A DNA stretch of 64,000 nucleotides from Actinomycetota bacterium (GCA_030645615.1 JAUSNB010000050.1:1-64000), one strand, 5' to 3'; shown: positions 44,640-53,891, counted from the stretch's first letter. Program-made: numbers and translations. Notes: generated by a model from the letters alone, not told the origin.

Positions 44640-46181
44640 ATGCGCAGGAGCGGCGTGGTGGTCGCGGCCCTGCTCGGGCTCGTGCTGCTGGCCGTCAGCG
44701 CTGTCGGGTTGGCCCGCGCCCAGGAAGGCGGGACCGTCAGGTCAGCATTCATCGACGGAATCCCGGTGACCTCGTACTCGACTGGACTGAATGCCCCGAC
44801 CATCGTCATCGCGCACGGTTTCGCCGGGTCCGCCCAGATCATGGACCCGCTCGCCCGTGGCCTCATGCGGGCGGGATTCACCGTCGTCTCCTTCGACTTC
44901 GACGGTCATGGCCACAACCCCGTGCCGCTGGTGACCGGTCCGGCAGACCAGAACTCGTCGATGGACGCGCTCCAGTCCGCCCTCGGCACGGTTGTGGAAT
45001 GGGCGAGCCAGCAGCCCGAGGTCGATGCTGGGCGCATCGCGCTGCTCGGCCATTCGATGGGCGCGGGCGCCGTCGTGCAGTACGCCGCCGGGCATCCCCA
45101 GATCCGGGCAACCGTCACGCTGTCCCTGCCTAGCGCCGGTGGAATCGAGCCTGGGCAGGCCAGGCTTCCCGCCGACCTGCTGCTCCTCTACGGAGCGCTC
45201 GAGGATTCGCGGTTCGAGAATGCTGCGCTGTCGGGCCTGCGGTCCAGCGTGCCTGATGGCGTGGCCGGTGTCGCCTACGGAGAGCCGGGCGATGGGGCCG
45301 CTCGCATGGCGCACGAAGTCCCCAACGTCGAGCACATCGGGATCCTGTTCTCCGACGCTACCCTCGCCGCGTCCGCCGCCTGGCTGGCTGGGGCCCTGGG
45401 CGCATCGGTCGTGCCGTCCAGCATCGCCCCCGTCCTGCTGTGGGCACTGCTTGCCCTGATCGCCGGCGGACTGCTGCTCGTGCCGGTGGGCCGCGTGGTG
45501 CTGGGACCCGGACCCGATGCTCCGGCGTGGGAGGTGCCCGGGCGGTGGGACCTGGCCTTGGTCTACCTCGCGTCGATCGGCGCCTCACTGGTGGCGTGGG
45601 CGGTCAGGCCCGCGAGCGACGTCGTGCCGCTCGCGGTCGGCGCCTATGTCGCCGTGTGGTTCCTCGCGGCCGGGCTCGTGGGCGGTGCGTGGTGGCTGAT
45701 CCGCTGGCGACCGCGAGCAGGCTGGCCTGGACTTGATCCGCGGGCCGCGTGGGGGGCCGCCGCGGCGACGACGCTCGCGGTCCTCGCACTGGTCATTCCG
45801 GGAACCCGATCGTGGGCCTCCTTCGCTGTCGTCGGCTCGCGGTGGTGGCTGCTGCTCGTCATGGTCGCGGTCTTCACCACCTACTTTGCGGTGGACGAAC
45901 TCCTTGTCCGGCGCGCGCCTTTGGCGCGGCGAGTGGGGCTCGCGCTGGGCAACCGCGCGGTCGCCGTCGCGATCATCATGGTGTCGATCCCGCTCCTCGG
46001 GGCGCCCGGCTTCCTTGTCCTCCTGCTCCCCCTGATGGTGCTCATGCTCGTGGTCCTGGCTGGGTACGCTGCCGTGGTGTCCCGCTTCCGTTACGGGTTT
46101 GCTGCCGCAGTACTCGTGCAGGCGGTGCCGCTCGCGCTGCTCGTGTCCACGACCTTCCCGCTCGTCTCCCCTTCCGGCTGA
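44640..46181 (+). CDS. alpha/beta hydrolase with C-terminal polytopic membrane domain
   Basis: A 513-residue protein. A signal-anchor helix (residues 5-24) is followed by an outward-facing alpha/beta hydrolase domain with the nucleophile elbow LLGHSMGAGAVVQYA (Ser about 142), an oxyanion IAHGFAGSAQ, and a catalytic His probably in NVEHIGILF. About eight transmembrane helices fill residues 255-513. The combination suggests an exported esterase or lipid-modifying enzyme held at the membrane; no close characterised family is recognised. Confidence 0.8.
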   Translation: MRRSGVVVAALLGLVLLAVSAVGLARAQEGGTVRSAFIDGIPVTSYSTGLNAPTIVIAHGFAGSAQIMDPLARGLMRAGFTVVSFDFDGHGHNPVPLVTGPADQNSSMDALQSALGTVVEWASQQPEVDAGRIALLGHSMGAGAVVQYAAGHPQIRATVTLSLPSAGGIEPGQARLPADLLLLYGALEDSRFENAALSGLRSSVPDGVAGVAYGEPGDGAARMAHEVPNVEHIGILFSDATLAASAAWLAGALGASVVPSSIAPVLLWALLALIAGGLLLVPVGRVVLGPGPDAPAWEVPGRWDLALVYLASIGASLVAWAVRPASDVVPLAVGAYVAVWFLAAGLVGGAWWLIRWRPRAGWPGLDPRAAWGAAAATTLAVLALVIPGTRSWASFAVVGSRWWLLLVMVAVFTTYFAVDELLVRRAPLARRVGLALGNRAVAVAIIMVSIPLLGAPGFLVLLLPLMVLMLVVLAGYAAVVSRFRYGFAAAVLVQAVPLALLVSTTFPLVSPSG

Positions 46182-46246
46182 GTTGGCCGGCCCGGCCGGT
46201 CTAGGGTGGCCCGAGAGCCAGCCACCCCGCAGCCGGAAGGACGCCC

Positions 46247-47011
46247 GTGACCGACCCCAGCCAGGCCCGAACCGCCATCGTCACCGGAGGAGCCCGAGGT
46301 ATCGGTGCCGCGACCGCACGCAGGCTCGCGAGCGACGGCCTGGCCGTTGCCGTGGTCGACCTCGACGAGGAATCCTGCACCGGCGTGGTCGGCGAGATCA
46401 CGGCGGCGGGTGGCCGGGCACTCGGTATCGGCGCTGACGTCGCCTCGGAGGACTCCGTCGCGTCGGCCGTCGAGCGCATTGCCCACGACCTCGGAGAGCC
46501 CACAGTCCTCATCAACAATGCCGGCATCACGCGGGACAACCTGCTGTTCAAGATGAGCGTCGCCGATTGGGACTCGGTGATGAACGTCCACCTTCGCGGG
46601 GCCTTCCTCATGTCGCGTGCGGCGCAGAAGCACATGGTGTCGGCGAAGTGGGGTCGCATCGTCAATCTGTCCAGCACGTCCGCCCTTGGCAACCGAGGCC
46701 AGGTCAACTACTCCGCGGCCAAGGCCGGGATGCAGGGGTTCACGAAGACCCTCGCCATCGAGCTCGGCCCGTTCGGCGTCACTGCCAATGCCATCGCCCC
46801 GGGCTTCATCGCCACCGACATGACGGCCGCCACAGCGGAGCGCATGGGCATGACGTTCGAGGACTTCAAGACGGCAGCGGCCTCGCAGATCGCCGTTCGC
46901 CGGGTCGGGTACCCCGAGGACATCGCCAACACCGTCTCGTTCCTCATCTCCGACGAGGCGTCATTCATCTCGGGCCAGGTCATCTATGTGGCCGGCGGGC
47001 CCACCAACTAG
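46247..47011 (+). CDS. SDR family 3-oxoacyl reductase (FabG-like)
   Basis: A 254-residue NAD(P)H reductase with TGGARGIG (residues 13-20), NNAGITRDNLLF, catalytic YSAAKAGMQGFTK and GFIATDMTAATAERM, the usual FabG landmarks. It would reduce 3-oxoacyl-CoA or -ACP in this acyl-CoA operon. It starts at GTG 46247 behind GGAAGG; TAGGGT at about 46202-46207 is the likely -10 of the whole operon. It is followed after ten bases by the MaoC gene. Confidence 0.92.
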   Translation: MTDPSQARTAIVTGGARGIGAATARRLASDGLAVAVVDLDEESCTGVVGEITAAGGRALGIGADVASEDSVASAVERIAHDLGEPTVLINNAGITRDNLLFKMSVADWDSVMNVHLRGAFLMSRAAQKHMVSAKWGRIVNLSSTSALGNRGQVNYSAAKAGMQGFTKTLAIELGPFGVTANAIAPGFIATDMTAATAERMGMTFEDFKTAAASQIAVRRVGYPEDIANTVSFLISDEASFISGQVIYVAGGPTN

Positions 47012-47021
47012 GAGGCATGAC

Positions 47022-47477
47022 ATGCGGGTATTCGACGATGTCACGGCGTTCTGCGCCGCCGTCGGGGAGCACCTCGGCGACAGCGAATGGGTCGAGATCG
47101 ACCAGGGCCGCATCGATCTCTTCGCCGACGCCACCGGGGACCATCAATGGATCCACGTCGATGCCGAGCGAGCCGCTGCCGGGCCCTTCGGCTCGACCAT
47201 TGCGCACGGCTTCCTGACCCTGAGCCTGGTGCCCGTACTCATGAACGAGGTCTTCGAGGTCCGTAACGTCGCGCTCTTCATGAACTACGGATCGAACAAG
47301 GTGCGCTTCCTGCGCCCCGTCCCGGTGGGCTCGCGGGTGCAGGCGAGCGTGACCCTCTCGGGCATCGAGCAGGCCGAGCTCGGGGTCCGGGCCAGCCTGC
47401 ATATCGAGGTGCGGCTCGCCGACGGCGGCAAGCCTGCCTGCGTCGCCGAGATGATCACGCTCATCGTGCCGGCATGA
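47022..47477 (+). CDS. MaoC family dehydratase
   Basis: A 151-residue hotdog-fold (R)-specific enoyl-CoA hydratase. The hydratase motif spans FADATGDHQWIHVDAERAAA (Asp and His, about residues 37-44) and FGSTIAHGFLTLSLVP. AGGAGG lies six bases before ATG 47022. It overlaps the acyl-CoA dehydrogenase gene by ATGA, so hydration and oxidation of the same acyl chain are probably coupled. Confidence 0.92.
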   Translation: MRVFDDVTAFCAAVGEHLGDSEWVEIDQGRIDLFADATGDHQWIHVDAERAAAGPFGSTIAHGFLTLSLVPVLMNEVFEVRNVALFMNYGSNKVRFLRPVPVGSRVQASVTLSGIEQAELGVRASLHIEVRLADGGKPACVAEMITLIVPA

Positions 47478-48643
47478 GCGCATCCGCCGATCTCGCCCGG
47501 GCCTTCCTCGCGGATTGGGATCCGGCCACCACGCGTCTGGAGTCGCTCCGGGCCCGGTACGACGCCGGCTTGGCGTGGGTCAGCCGCCCCGAGGGCGTCG
47601 GTGGCCTGGGCGCGTCCCGCGACGACCAGCGTGAGGTCGACGGGATCTTCGCCGCCGCTGGATTCCCCGACAATAACGCGGCCGCCAACGGCATCGGCCT
47701 GGGCATGGCCGCGCCGACGATCTTCGCCGTCGGCACCGACGAGCAGAAGCAACGCCTGCTGCGCCCGCTGTGGACCGGCGAGGAGATCTGGTGCCAGCTG
47801 TTCAGCGAGCCCGGCGCCGGCTCAGACCTGGCGAACATCGCCACGCGCGCGACCCGCACGGATGGCGGCTGGATTGTCTCCGGCCAGAAGGTCTGGACGT
47901 CCAACGCGCACAATGCGGTGCGCGCGCTGCTCGTTGCCCGCACGGACCCCGACCTTCCCAAGCACGAAGGCCTCACGTACTTCGCCATGAACATGCTCGA
48001 TCCGGGGGTCGAGGTGCGGCCCCTGCGTCAGCTCACCGGCGAGGCGGAGTTCAACGAGGTGTTCCTGACGGATGTCTTCGTGCCCGACGAGGACCTGCTC
48101 GGCAGCGTCAACGACGGCTGGCGCGTCGCCATGACCACGCTGGCGTCGGAGCGAGTGTCCATCGGCAACAGCGACGCCGACATCGAGGAAGCGATGGTGG
48201 ACGTCGTCGAGCGCACCTGGCGGTCCGCCCCGCAGCGCACCCGCGACGTCATGCAGGACCGTTTCCTGCGCCTGTGGGTGGATGCCCGCGTTGCAGACCT
48301 CACGGCGGCGCGGATGAAGCAGCAACTCGCGGCGGGTCGGCCGGGCCCCGAGGGTTCCGCACTCAAGGTGACCTTCGCCCGGCTGGCCCAGGAGCTCAGT
48401 GGGCTTGAGCTCGAGCTGCTCGGGGCCGACGGGCTGGGGTACGGGGACTGGGCGATGGTGCGGCCGACGGCAGTGGTGTTCACCGGACGCGACGCCGGCT
48501 ATCGGTACCTGCGGGCCAAGGGCAATTCCATCGAGGGTGGCACCACGGAGATCCTGCTCAACATCATCGCCGAGAAGGTCCTGGGCCTGCCGCCCGAGCA
48601 CCGGCCCGACAAGGGCATGGCCTGGAAGGACTCACCGCGATGA
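47474..48643 (+). CDS. acyl-CoA dehydrogenase
   Basis: A 389-residue flavoprotein oxidising acyl-CoA to enoyl-CoA. ELFSEPGAGSDLANIATRAT (FAD/substrate loop, about residue 113) and GGWIVSGQKVWTSNAHNA are typical, as is RAKGNSIEGGTTEILLNIIA at the C-terminus. It is slightly short at the N-terminus, beginning directly in the helical domain. It overlaps the second acyl-CoA dehydrogenase gene; such pairs often make a heteromeric enzyme for sterol or branched side chains. Confidence 0.9.
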   Translation: MSASADLARAFLADWDPATTRLESLRARYDAGLAWVSRPEGVGGLGASRDDQREVDGIFAAAGFPDNNAAANGIGLGMAAPTIFAVGTDEQKQRLLRPLWTGEEIWCQLFSEPGAGSDLANIATRATRTDGGWIVSGQKVWTSNAHNAVRALLVARTDPDLPKHEGLTYFAMNMLDPGVEVRPLRQLTGEAEFNEVFLTDVFVPDEDLLGSVNDGWRVAMTTLASERVSIGNSDADIEEAMVDVVERTWRSAPQRTRDVMQDRFLRLWVDARVADLTAARMKQQLAAGRPGPEGSALKVTFARLAQELSGLELELLGADGLGYGDWAMVRPTAVVFTGRDAGYRYLRAKGNSIEGGTTEILLNIIAEKVLGLPPEHRPDKGMAWKDSPR

Positions 48644-49728
48644 CCGGCGACCTGCTCTACAGCGAGACCGAGGACGCCCTGCGCGAGAGCGTGCGCGCGC
48701 TGCTCGCCGCGAACTGCCCATCGGACCGGGTCGCGTCAATGTACGACGGCGACGAATCCCTTGCGCGCGACCTCTGGGGGGCAGTGTCCGTCGCCATGGA
48801 GTTGCCGGCCATCGGCCTGCCGGAGTCGCTGGGCGGGAGCGGCGCCTCGGCCCGGGAGGTGGCCGTCGTCATGGAGGAGCTCGGCCGCGTCGTCGCGCCG
48901 ATCCCCTTCCTGACCTCGTCGGTCATCGCGCAGCGGAGCCTCGGGCACTGCGGCGAGACCGACCTGCTTAAGGCCATGGCGGACGGTTCACACGTTTGCG
49001 CCCTGGCCGTGCCCTTCAGCTCCTTCGGTCGGACGCGCGGCGAATCCGTCTCGGTTTCCGGCGGGCGAGTGACCGGCTCGGTGGCAGCAGTCGCCGGCGC
49101 CGGGCACGCGGACGTCATCCTGGTTCCCGGACTCGACGGCGGCGACCTGACCCTGCAAGCCGTCGATGCCGCGGACGCGCACGTCACCCGCAGGTCGTCG
49201 CTGGATATGAGCCGGCCGGTGTGCGACCTCACCTTCGAGTCATCACCCGCACGCGAGATTGCCCGCGGGCAGGACGCCGACGATGCGGTGTCGTCCGGGC
49301 TGCTGATGGGCAGTGCGATGCTGGCGTCCGAGCAGGTCGGGGTGGCCGAGTGGTGCCTGGAGACGACAGTCGCATACGTCAAGCAGCGCAACCAATTCGG
49401 GCGCCCGATCGGGTCGTTCCAGGCCGTCAAGCACCGGCTGGCCAGGCTGTGGATATCAGTCAACTCGGCTCGCGCGGCGGCCCGGAATGCCGCCGTTCTC
49501 GTGGAGCCTGGTGACGTGCCGGCGAAGGTCGCGGTTGCCCTCGCTCAGTCGTACTGCTCGGACGTCGCCGTGCTGGCGGCAGAGGAGTGCGTCCAGTTGC
49601 ACGGCGGCATCGGCATGACCTGGGAGCACCCGACCCACCTCTACCTGAAGCGCGCCAAGGCCGACCAACTCGCCCTGGGCACGCCGGCTCACTATCGGGC
49701 CCGGCTGGCCGCCCTCAATTCGCTGTGA
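48640..49728 (+). CDS. acyl-CoA dehydrogenase (second subunit type)
   Basis: A 362-residue divergent acyl-CoA dehydrogenase. The N-terminal helical domain (ETEDALRESVRALLAANCPS) and C-terminal AYVKQRNQFGRPIGSFQAVK, then QLHGGIGMTWEHPTHLYLKRA, are clear, but the middle beta-domain is reduced and lacks the SEPxAGSD loop. This asymmetry resembles the FadE heterodimers of actinobacteria, where only one partner carries the catalytic base. It overlaps both neighbours by four bases. Confidence 0.9.
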   Translation: MTGDLLYSETEDALRESVRALLAANCPSDRVASMYDGDESLARDLWGAVSVAMELPAIGLPESLGGSGASAREVAVVMEELGRVVAPIPFLTSSVIAQRSLGHCGETDLLKAMADGSHVCALAVPFSSFGRTRGESVSVSGGRVTGSVAAVAGAGHADVILVPGLDGGDLTLQAVDAADAHVTRRSSLDMSRPVCDLTFESSPAREIARGQDADDAVSSGLLMGSAMLASEQVGVAEWCLETTVAYVKQRNQFGRPIGSFQAVKHRLARLWISVNSARAAARNAAVLVEPGDVPAKVAVALAQSYCSDVAVLAAEECVQLHGGIGMTWEHPTHLYLKRAKADQLALGTPAHYRARLAALNSL

Positions 49729-50141
49729 CGGGCACGTCGCTGCTCCCGGGGGCCGTCGGCGCCGAATCGACCGCGAGTCGGACTGTGACGACGGCCGACA
49801 CGGCGATCGCTGCCGGCAGCGGCGACCTCCCCGTCCTCGCGACGCCGATCATGATCGCCCTGATGGAGCAAGCGGCCTGCGCCGCCATCGACTCCTACCT
49901 GCCCGACGGCGGCACCAGCGTGGGGACCCGAGTCGAGGTGAGACACCGCGCTCCATCACCGATCGGGTTGACCGTGCACGCGCGGGCCACCGTGACCGCA
50001 GTCGACGGGCCCAGGGTCTCGTTCGCTGTGAACGCATGGCACGACGATGACGGCGTCGCCATCGAGATCGGCGACGGCACTCACGTGCGCGTGCTCGTCG
50101 ACCGGGAGTCCTTCGTCAGCGGGGCCGGAACAGCCGGTTGA
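49725..50141 (+). CDS. FlK-like acyl-CoA thioesterase
   Basis: A 138-residue hotdog thioesterase. Thr40, Glu48 and His74 (ATPIMIALMEQAA, VEVRHRAPSP) match the spacing of the Thr42/Glu50/His76 triad of fluoroacetyl-CoA thioesterase FlK. GTG 49725 overlaps the acyl-CoA dehydrogenase stop. It probably releases a short acyl product of the operon. Its 3' end overlaps the convergent TMEM175 gene by 26 bases. Confidence 0.85.
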   Translation: MTGTSLLPGAVGAESTASRTVTTADTAIAAGSGDLPVLATPIMIALMEQAACAAIDSYLPDGGTSVGTRVEVRHRAPSPIGLTVHARATVTAVDGPRVSFAVNAWHDDDGVAIEIGDGTHVRVLVDRESFVSGAGTAG

Positions 50142-50748
50142 CCAACGCGCCGAAGGACAGCGCAAGCACGATGAAGGTCACGACTCCCGCCACGACGTTG
50201 ACGAAGGAGACCGGAACGGCGACGACGGCCGCGGCCACGGGGGTCATGGACCCGGCTACCTCGAACCGCCGCGCGGCGGGGGTCAACCGGACCTCGAGGA
50301 GCCCGTCGGTGTCAGCCACGACCAGCAGCAATACCTCCAGTGCGCTGACGGCAGCCATGAACAGCAGGAAGAAGGACAGCGCGACCGCGTTGTAGTACTC
50401 CCCGAGCGTGGCAGCCGGGAAGGGCAGCAGGGCAATGAACGCCAGGTACAACAGCACGGCTGCGAGGTAGCGGCCGCTCATTGCCGTGAGGCGAGTGGTG
50501 AAGGCGTGGTTGGCCCGCCAGTAGAACGCCACCCAGAAGAAGGTGAAGGCGTAGGCGGCGATAGCGGGGAGCTTGTCGACCAGGGCGGCCCAAAGCTCGG
50601 TGTTGGACTCCCGGTCGGCGACCACCGGGATGCCGATCCCCACCGCGACGAGGGTCAGCGCGATGGCGAACACGGCGTCGGAGAAGAACACGACGCGGTC
50701 GAAGGCGGCCGTCCCCCGTGGGTACGGTCCGCGGCCGCTGCCCGTCAC
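50116..50748 (-). CDS. TMEM175 family potassium channel-like protein
   Basis: A 210-residue membrane protein with about six helices. The hallmark RVVFFSDAVFAIALTLVAVG at residues 18-37 fits the RxxxFSDAVFAIAxTL filter helix of bacterial TMEM175 channels. These form tetrameric K+ channels without the classical TVGYG filter. It starts at GTG 50748, four bases after the stop of the TPP-enzyme gene, so the two are co-transcribed. Confidence 0.9.
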   Translation of the reverse strand: MTGSGRGPYPRGTAAFDRVVFFSDAVFAIALTLVAVGIGIPVVADRESNTELWAALVDKLPAIAAYAFTFFWVAFYWRANHAFTTRLTAMSGRYLAAVLLYLAFIALLPFPAATLGEYYNAVALSFFLLFMAAVSALEVLLLVVADTDGLLEVRLTPAARRFEVAGSMTPVAAAVVAVPVSFVNVVAGVVTFIVLALSFGALVNRLFRPR

Positions 50749-50752
50749 CCGG

Positions 50753-52414
50753 CTAGATCCCGGTCGTCGACCGCGGGTACATGGCCTCGGGGTCCGTCAT
50801 AACGTTGACGAGGTAGGGAAGGCCAGACGCCATGGCCCGGTCGATGGCGGAGCCGATCTGGGCAGGGTCAGTGACAGTCTCGCCGCCGCCGCCAAGCGCG
50901 ACCACGATCTCGTCGTACCGGGTCGGCTGCAGGTCGGCGATGACGTCGTAGCCGTAGATCAGCCGCATGGGGTGCTTCTCCAGGGCCCAGCCAGCGTTGT
51001 TGCCCACGATCATGACGACGGGGATGCGATGGCGGACCAGGGAATCCACATCCATGAGGGAGAAGCCCGCAGCGCCGTCGCCAAGGAGCAGGAAGAGCGG
51101 AGACCCGGGGTGCGCGATGCCCGCGGCCAGCGCGTAGCCGGGCCCGGTACCCAGGCACCCATAAGGCCCAGGATCCAGCCAGCGACCAGGCTGCGCGGGC
51201 TCGACGTACTTGCCCGCGAAGGAGACGAAGTCACCACCGTCGCCGATGACGACCGCATCGTCCGTCAGCCGCGGCAGCAGTTCGCCGTAGATCCGCGCGG
51301 GGTGGATCGGATCGGAATCGCTGGCCAGATCCTGCTGGTCGCGGGCCAGCGCCGCCAATGCCGCGTCGCGCAGCCCCGAGACCCAGGCTTCGTCGGCGCG
51401 CGCGCCGTCGGCCAGCGCTCCGAGGCTTCGACGCAAGTCCCCCACGAGCGAGCAGGCGACCGTCGCGGCGCTGGCGCGCTCGGACGGTGAGTCGACCACG
51501 TGGATCACGGGCACCGCCGGATCACCGAAGATCCCATACCCGAGCCGGAAGTCCAGCGGGGTGCCGACCACGATCACGAGATCGGCCTGCTTGAAGGCCG
51601 TCGAGCGCGCTCGCGTCACCAGGTGCCGGTCCCCCGGCGGGATGATCCCTCGGCCCATCCCGTTGGCGATCACGGGCAGGTTGCGCGCGGCAACCAGGGC
51701 CCGTGCCTCATCCACGGCATCACTCATCCAGACGCCACTGCTCAGGATGAGCAGCGGTCGATGCGCGGAGTCGATGAGAGCGCGGGCCTGGGCAACGGCA
51801 TGGGGATCCGGATCGCCACCGCGGTCCACGACGGGCGGGGCGACCGCCTCGCGGGGTGCCGGTGCGAAGATCACGTCCATCGGGATATCCCAGAACACGG
51901 GCCCCTGATGCACCGAAGCAGCGAGCGCGAAAGCACGGTCGCCGTCGGCGCGGATGGCCGACGCGTCGTGGGTGGTCCACGCCGCCTTCGTCACTGGGGC
52001 GAGGATGGGCGGCTGGTCGAGTTCCTGGAGGGCGCCGGCTCCCCATCGGGAGTCCGGCGAGCGACCGCCCAGCACCACCATCGGCGAGCCGTTGAACCAC
52101 GCGCTCGTGATCGGGCTCACTGCGTTGGTGACCCCCGGCCCGGCCGTGACCGCCGCGAAGCCCGGCACGCGGGTCAACTTGCCGGTGGCCTCCGCCGCGA
52201 AAGCCGCCGTCTGCTCGTGGCGGGTGTCGACCAGCCTGAGCGGTCCGCCGGCCTCGGCCGAGCGACGGTCCGGCGCGGCCTCGACCGCGGCCTTGCCGCC
52301 CACGGCAGCGTCATAGACGGGGAAGATGTGCGCCCCCGACAGCGTGAAGACGGTCTCGACGCCGGCGGCCCTGGCCGCATCGACGATGTGCTCGCCGCCG
52401 TGTACTGGTTCCAT
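50753..52414 (-). CDS. thiamine-pyrophosphate enzyme (acetolactate-synthase/2-hydroxyacyl-CoA-lyase-like)
   Basis: A 553-residue TPP enzyme with the three usual domains. The N-terminal VDTRHEQTAAFAAEATGKL contains the glutamate that activates TPP, and GFAAVTAGPGVTNAVSPITS follows. The TPP-binding motif begins LLGDGAAGFSLMDVDSLVRH and ends in NN near residue 430. It resembles acetolactate synthase and 2-hydroxyacyl-CoA lyases; without a regulatory subunit nearby a catabolic role is more likely. The start ATG is six bases after a TACTGT box, so the mRNA is probably leaderless. Confidence 0.88.
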   Translation of the reverse strand: MEPVHGGEHIVDAARAAGVETVFTLSGAHIFPVYDAAVGGKAAVEAAPDRRSAEAGGPLRLVDTRHEQTAAFAAEATGKLTRVPGFAAVTAGPGVTNAVSPITSAWFNGSPMVVLGGRSPDSRWGAGALQELDQPPILAPVTKAAWTTHDASAIRADGDRAFALAASVHQGPVFWDIPMDVIFAPAPREAVAPPVVDRGGDPDPHAVAQARALIDSAHRPLLILSSGVWMSDAVDEARALVAARNLPVIANGMGRGIIPPGDRHLVTRARSTAFKQADLVIVVGTPLDFRLGYGIFGDPAVPVIHVVDSPSERASAATVACSLVGDLRRSLGALADGARADEAWVSGLRDAALAALARDQQDLASDSDPIHPARIYGELLPRLTDDAVVIGDGGDFVSFAGKYVEPAQPGRWLDPGPYGCLGTGPGYALAAGIAHPGSPLFLLLGDGAAGFSLMDVDSLVRHRIPVVMIVGNNAGWALEKHPMRLIYGYDVIADLQPTRYDEIVVALGGGGETVTDPAQIGSAIDRAMASGLPYLVNVMTDPEAMYPRSTTGI

Positions 52415-52420
52415 GACGGC

Positions 52421-52426
52421 ACAGTA
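52421..52426 (-). promoter_or_regulatory. -10 box for leaderless TPP-enzyme gene
   Basis: TACTGT on the minus strand ends six bases before ATG 52414. The hexamer is identical to the one before the hydrolase gene at 44640. Confidence 0.6.
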
Positions 52427-52461
52427 GCCACCTGGGTCGTCAGCCATCGAGGTTCGCTGGG

Positions 52462-53865
52462 TCAGGCCATGACGCAGCGGTCCCGTCCTGCATTCTTGGC
52501 CGCGTACATTGCCTGGTCGGCAACTCCGATCAGGTCCTCGGGAACCCGTACCGACTGGTCCGGCATCCCGGCGCCGCCCACGCTGACGGTGATGGCGATG
52601 TGCTGGCCGTTCTCCGAGATCTCCGAGTCGGCAACCGCCCGCCGAACCCGTTCAGCCATCGCCTGACGGTCGTCGCGACCGGCGCCCGGGAGCACGATAA
52701 CGAACTCCTCTCCGCCGTACCGCACGAGAACGTCGCCCTCCCGCAGGACGCTGCGCGTCGACCGCACGACGGCCTGAAGCACCCGGTCGCCCACGAGGTG
52801 GCCGTACGTGTCGTTGATCGCCTTGAAGTGGTCGAGATCGAACATGAGCAGGCCCAGCGGGTCCCCCGTGCGCTGGGACCGCCCGACCTCCTCGCGGAGG
52901 CGCTGCAGCCCGAACCGGCGGTTGAGCACCCCGGTCAGGGGGTCAAGGGCCGCCACCCGCTGCAGGTCCATGTGGTTCAGGGCGTTGCTGAGCGCGACGC
53001 CGAGGCCCGGCAGCGTGGCGTCGAGCACCGCCGCCGCCTCACCCGAACAGGGCCGGGCAAAGGCCACGACCAGGACGCCGACGATCACCACCCCGTTGCG
53101 CACGGGGATGACCCGCACCTCTTGCGGCGTGATGTCGACGACGGCGCTGGTCACCACGACGTCGGGGGGCAGGTTCAGGATGCTGGCTCGCTCGGCACGC
53201 AGGACCTCACGCACCGACTCGCCGTCGGCGAGGGCCTGCGCATCCTTGATCCCGAAGGAGCCGGCAAGCTCCACCCGGCCATTGCTCACCGTGAGCAGAG
53301 CAGCCGCATCGCATCCGGTGCGCAGGGCGAGTTCGTCGAGTGTGGAGTCGGCCAGTTGCGCAAGATCCAGGTGCGCTGCAAGTGCATCGCCGAGAGCCGA
53401 GATGCCGTCCGAGATGCGATGGCTCGTGGCCAGGCCCTCGACTAGCCGATTGAAGGAGGCAGCCACGGCGCCCAGGGAATCGGCCGAGTCGACCGGGACC
53501 TTGCACGACTCCGGGTCGCAGGATGCCCAGTCCCCGTTGAATGTGGCATCCACCAACGTGGTCTCCACCTGCTGCATGCCATGGGCCAGGGCGCGCAGCC
53601 GAACCCCGATCACGGCGTGAGCGAGCAGGTAGGCGACCTGCGAGACGACGAGCCCGGCACCGATCGTGGCCACGAAGAAGAGGGGGCGCAGCGCGACACC
53701 GCTTGCCACGCCGAGCGGCATCACCAGGAACGGGAACAGCAGCCCCGTGATCAGGCCGAACACGGTCATCCAGATCCGCAGGTCGACCATCACCTTGCTG
53801 GTCAGGCGCGGCAGCCAGGAGCGATAACGCGTAGGGCTAGGCGGTTCGGGGGTCACGGTGGCCAC
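52462..53865 (-). CDS. membrane diguanylate cyclase with GAF-like domain
   Basis: A 467-residue sensor cyclase: two helices (about residues 30-75), a HAMP-like linker, a GAF-like domain (SALGDALAAHLDLAQLADST to ~ALSNALNHMD) and a GGDEF domain with VLVRYGGEEFVIVLP. The I-site is present (REGD five residues before), so product inhibition is expected, unlike the other two cyclases in the window. GTG 53865 has AGGA eight bases upstream; an in-frame GTG at 53856 is possible. Confidence 0.9.
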   Translation of the reverse strand: MATVTPEPPSPTRYRSWLPRLTSKVMVDLRIWMTVFGLITGLLFPFLVMPLGVASGVALRPLFFVATIGAGLVVSQVAYLLAHAVIGVRLRALAHGMQQVETTLVDATFNGDWASCDPESCKVPVDSADSLGAVAASFNRLVEGLATSHRISDGISALGDALAAHLDLAQLADSTLDELALRTGCDAAALLTVSNGRVELAGSFGIKDAQALADGESVREVLRAERASILNLPPDVVVTSAVVDITPQEVRVIPVRNGVVIVGVLVVAFARPCSGEAAAVLDATLPGLGVALSNALNHMDLQRVAALDPLTGVLNRRFGLQRLREEVGRSQRTGDPLGLLMFDLDHFKAINDTYGHLVGDRVLQAVVRSTRSVLREGDVLVRYGGEEFVIVLPGAGRDDRQAMAERVRRAVADSEISENGQHIAITVSVGGAGMPDQSVRVPEDLIGVADQAMYAAKNAGRDRCVMA

Positions 53866-53891
53866 GGGCCAATCCTGTACCGCCGTGAGCG

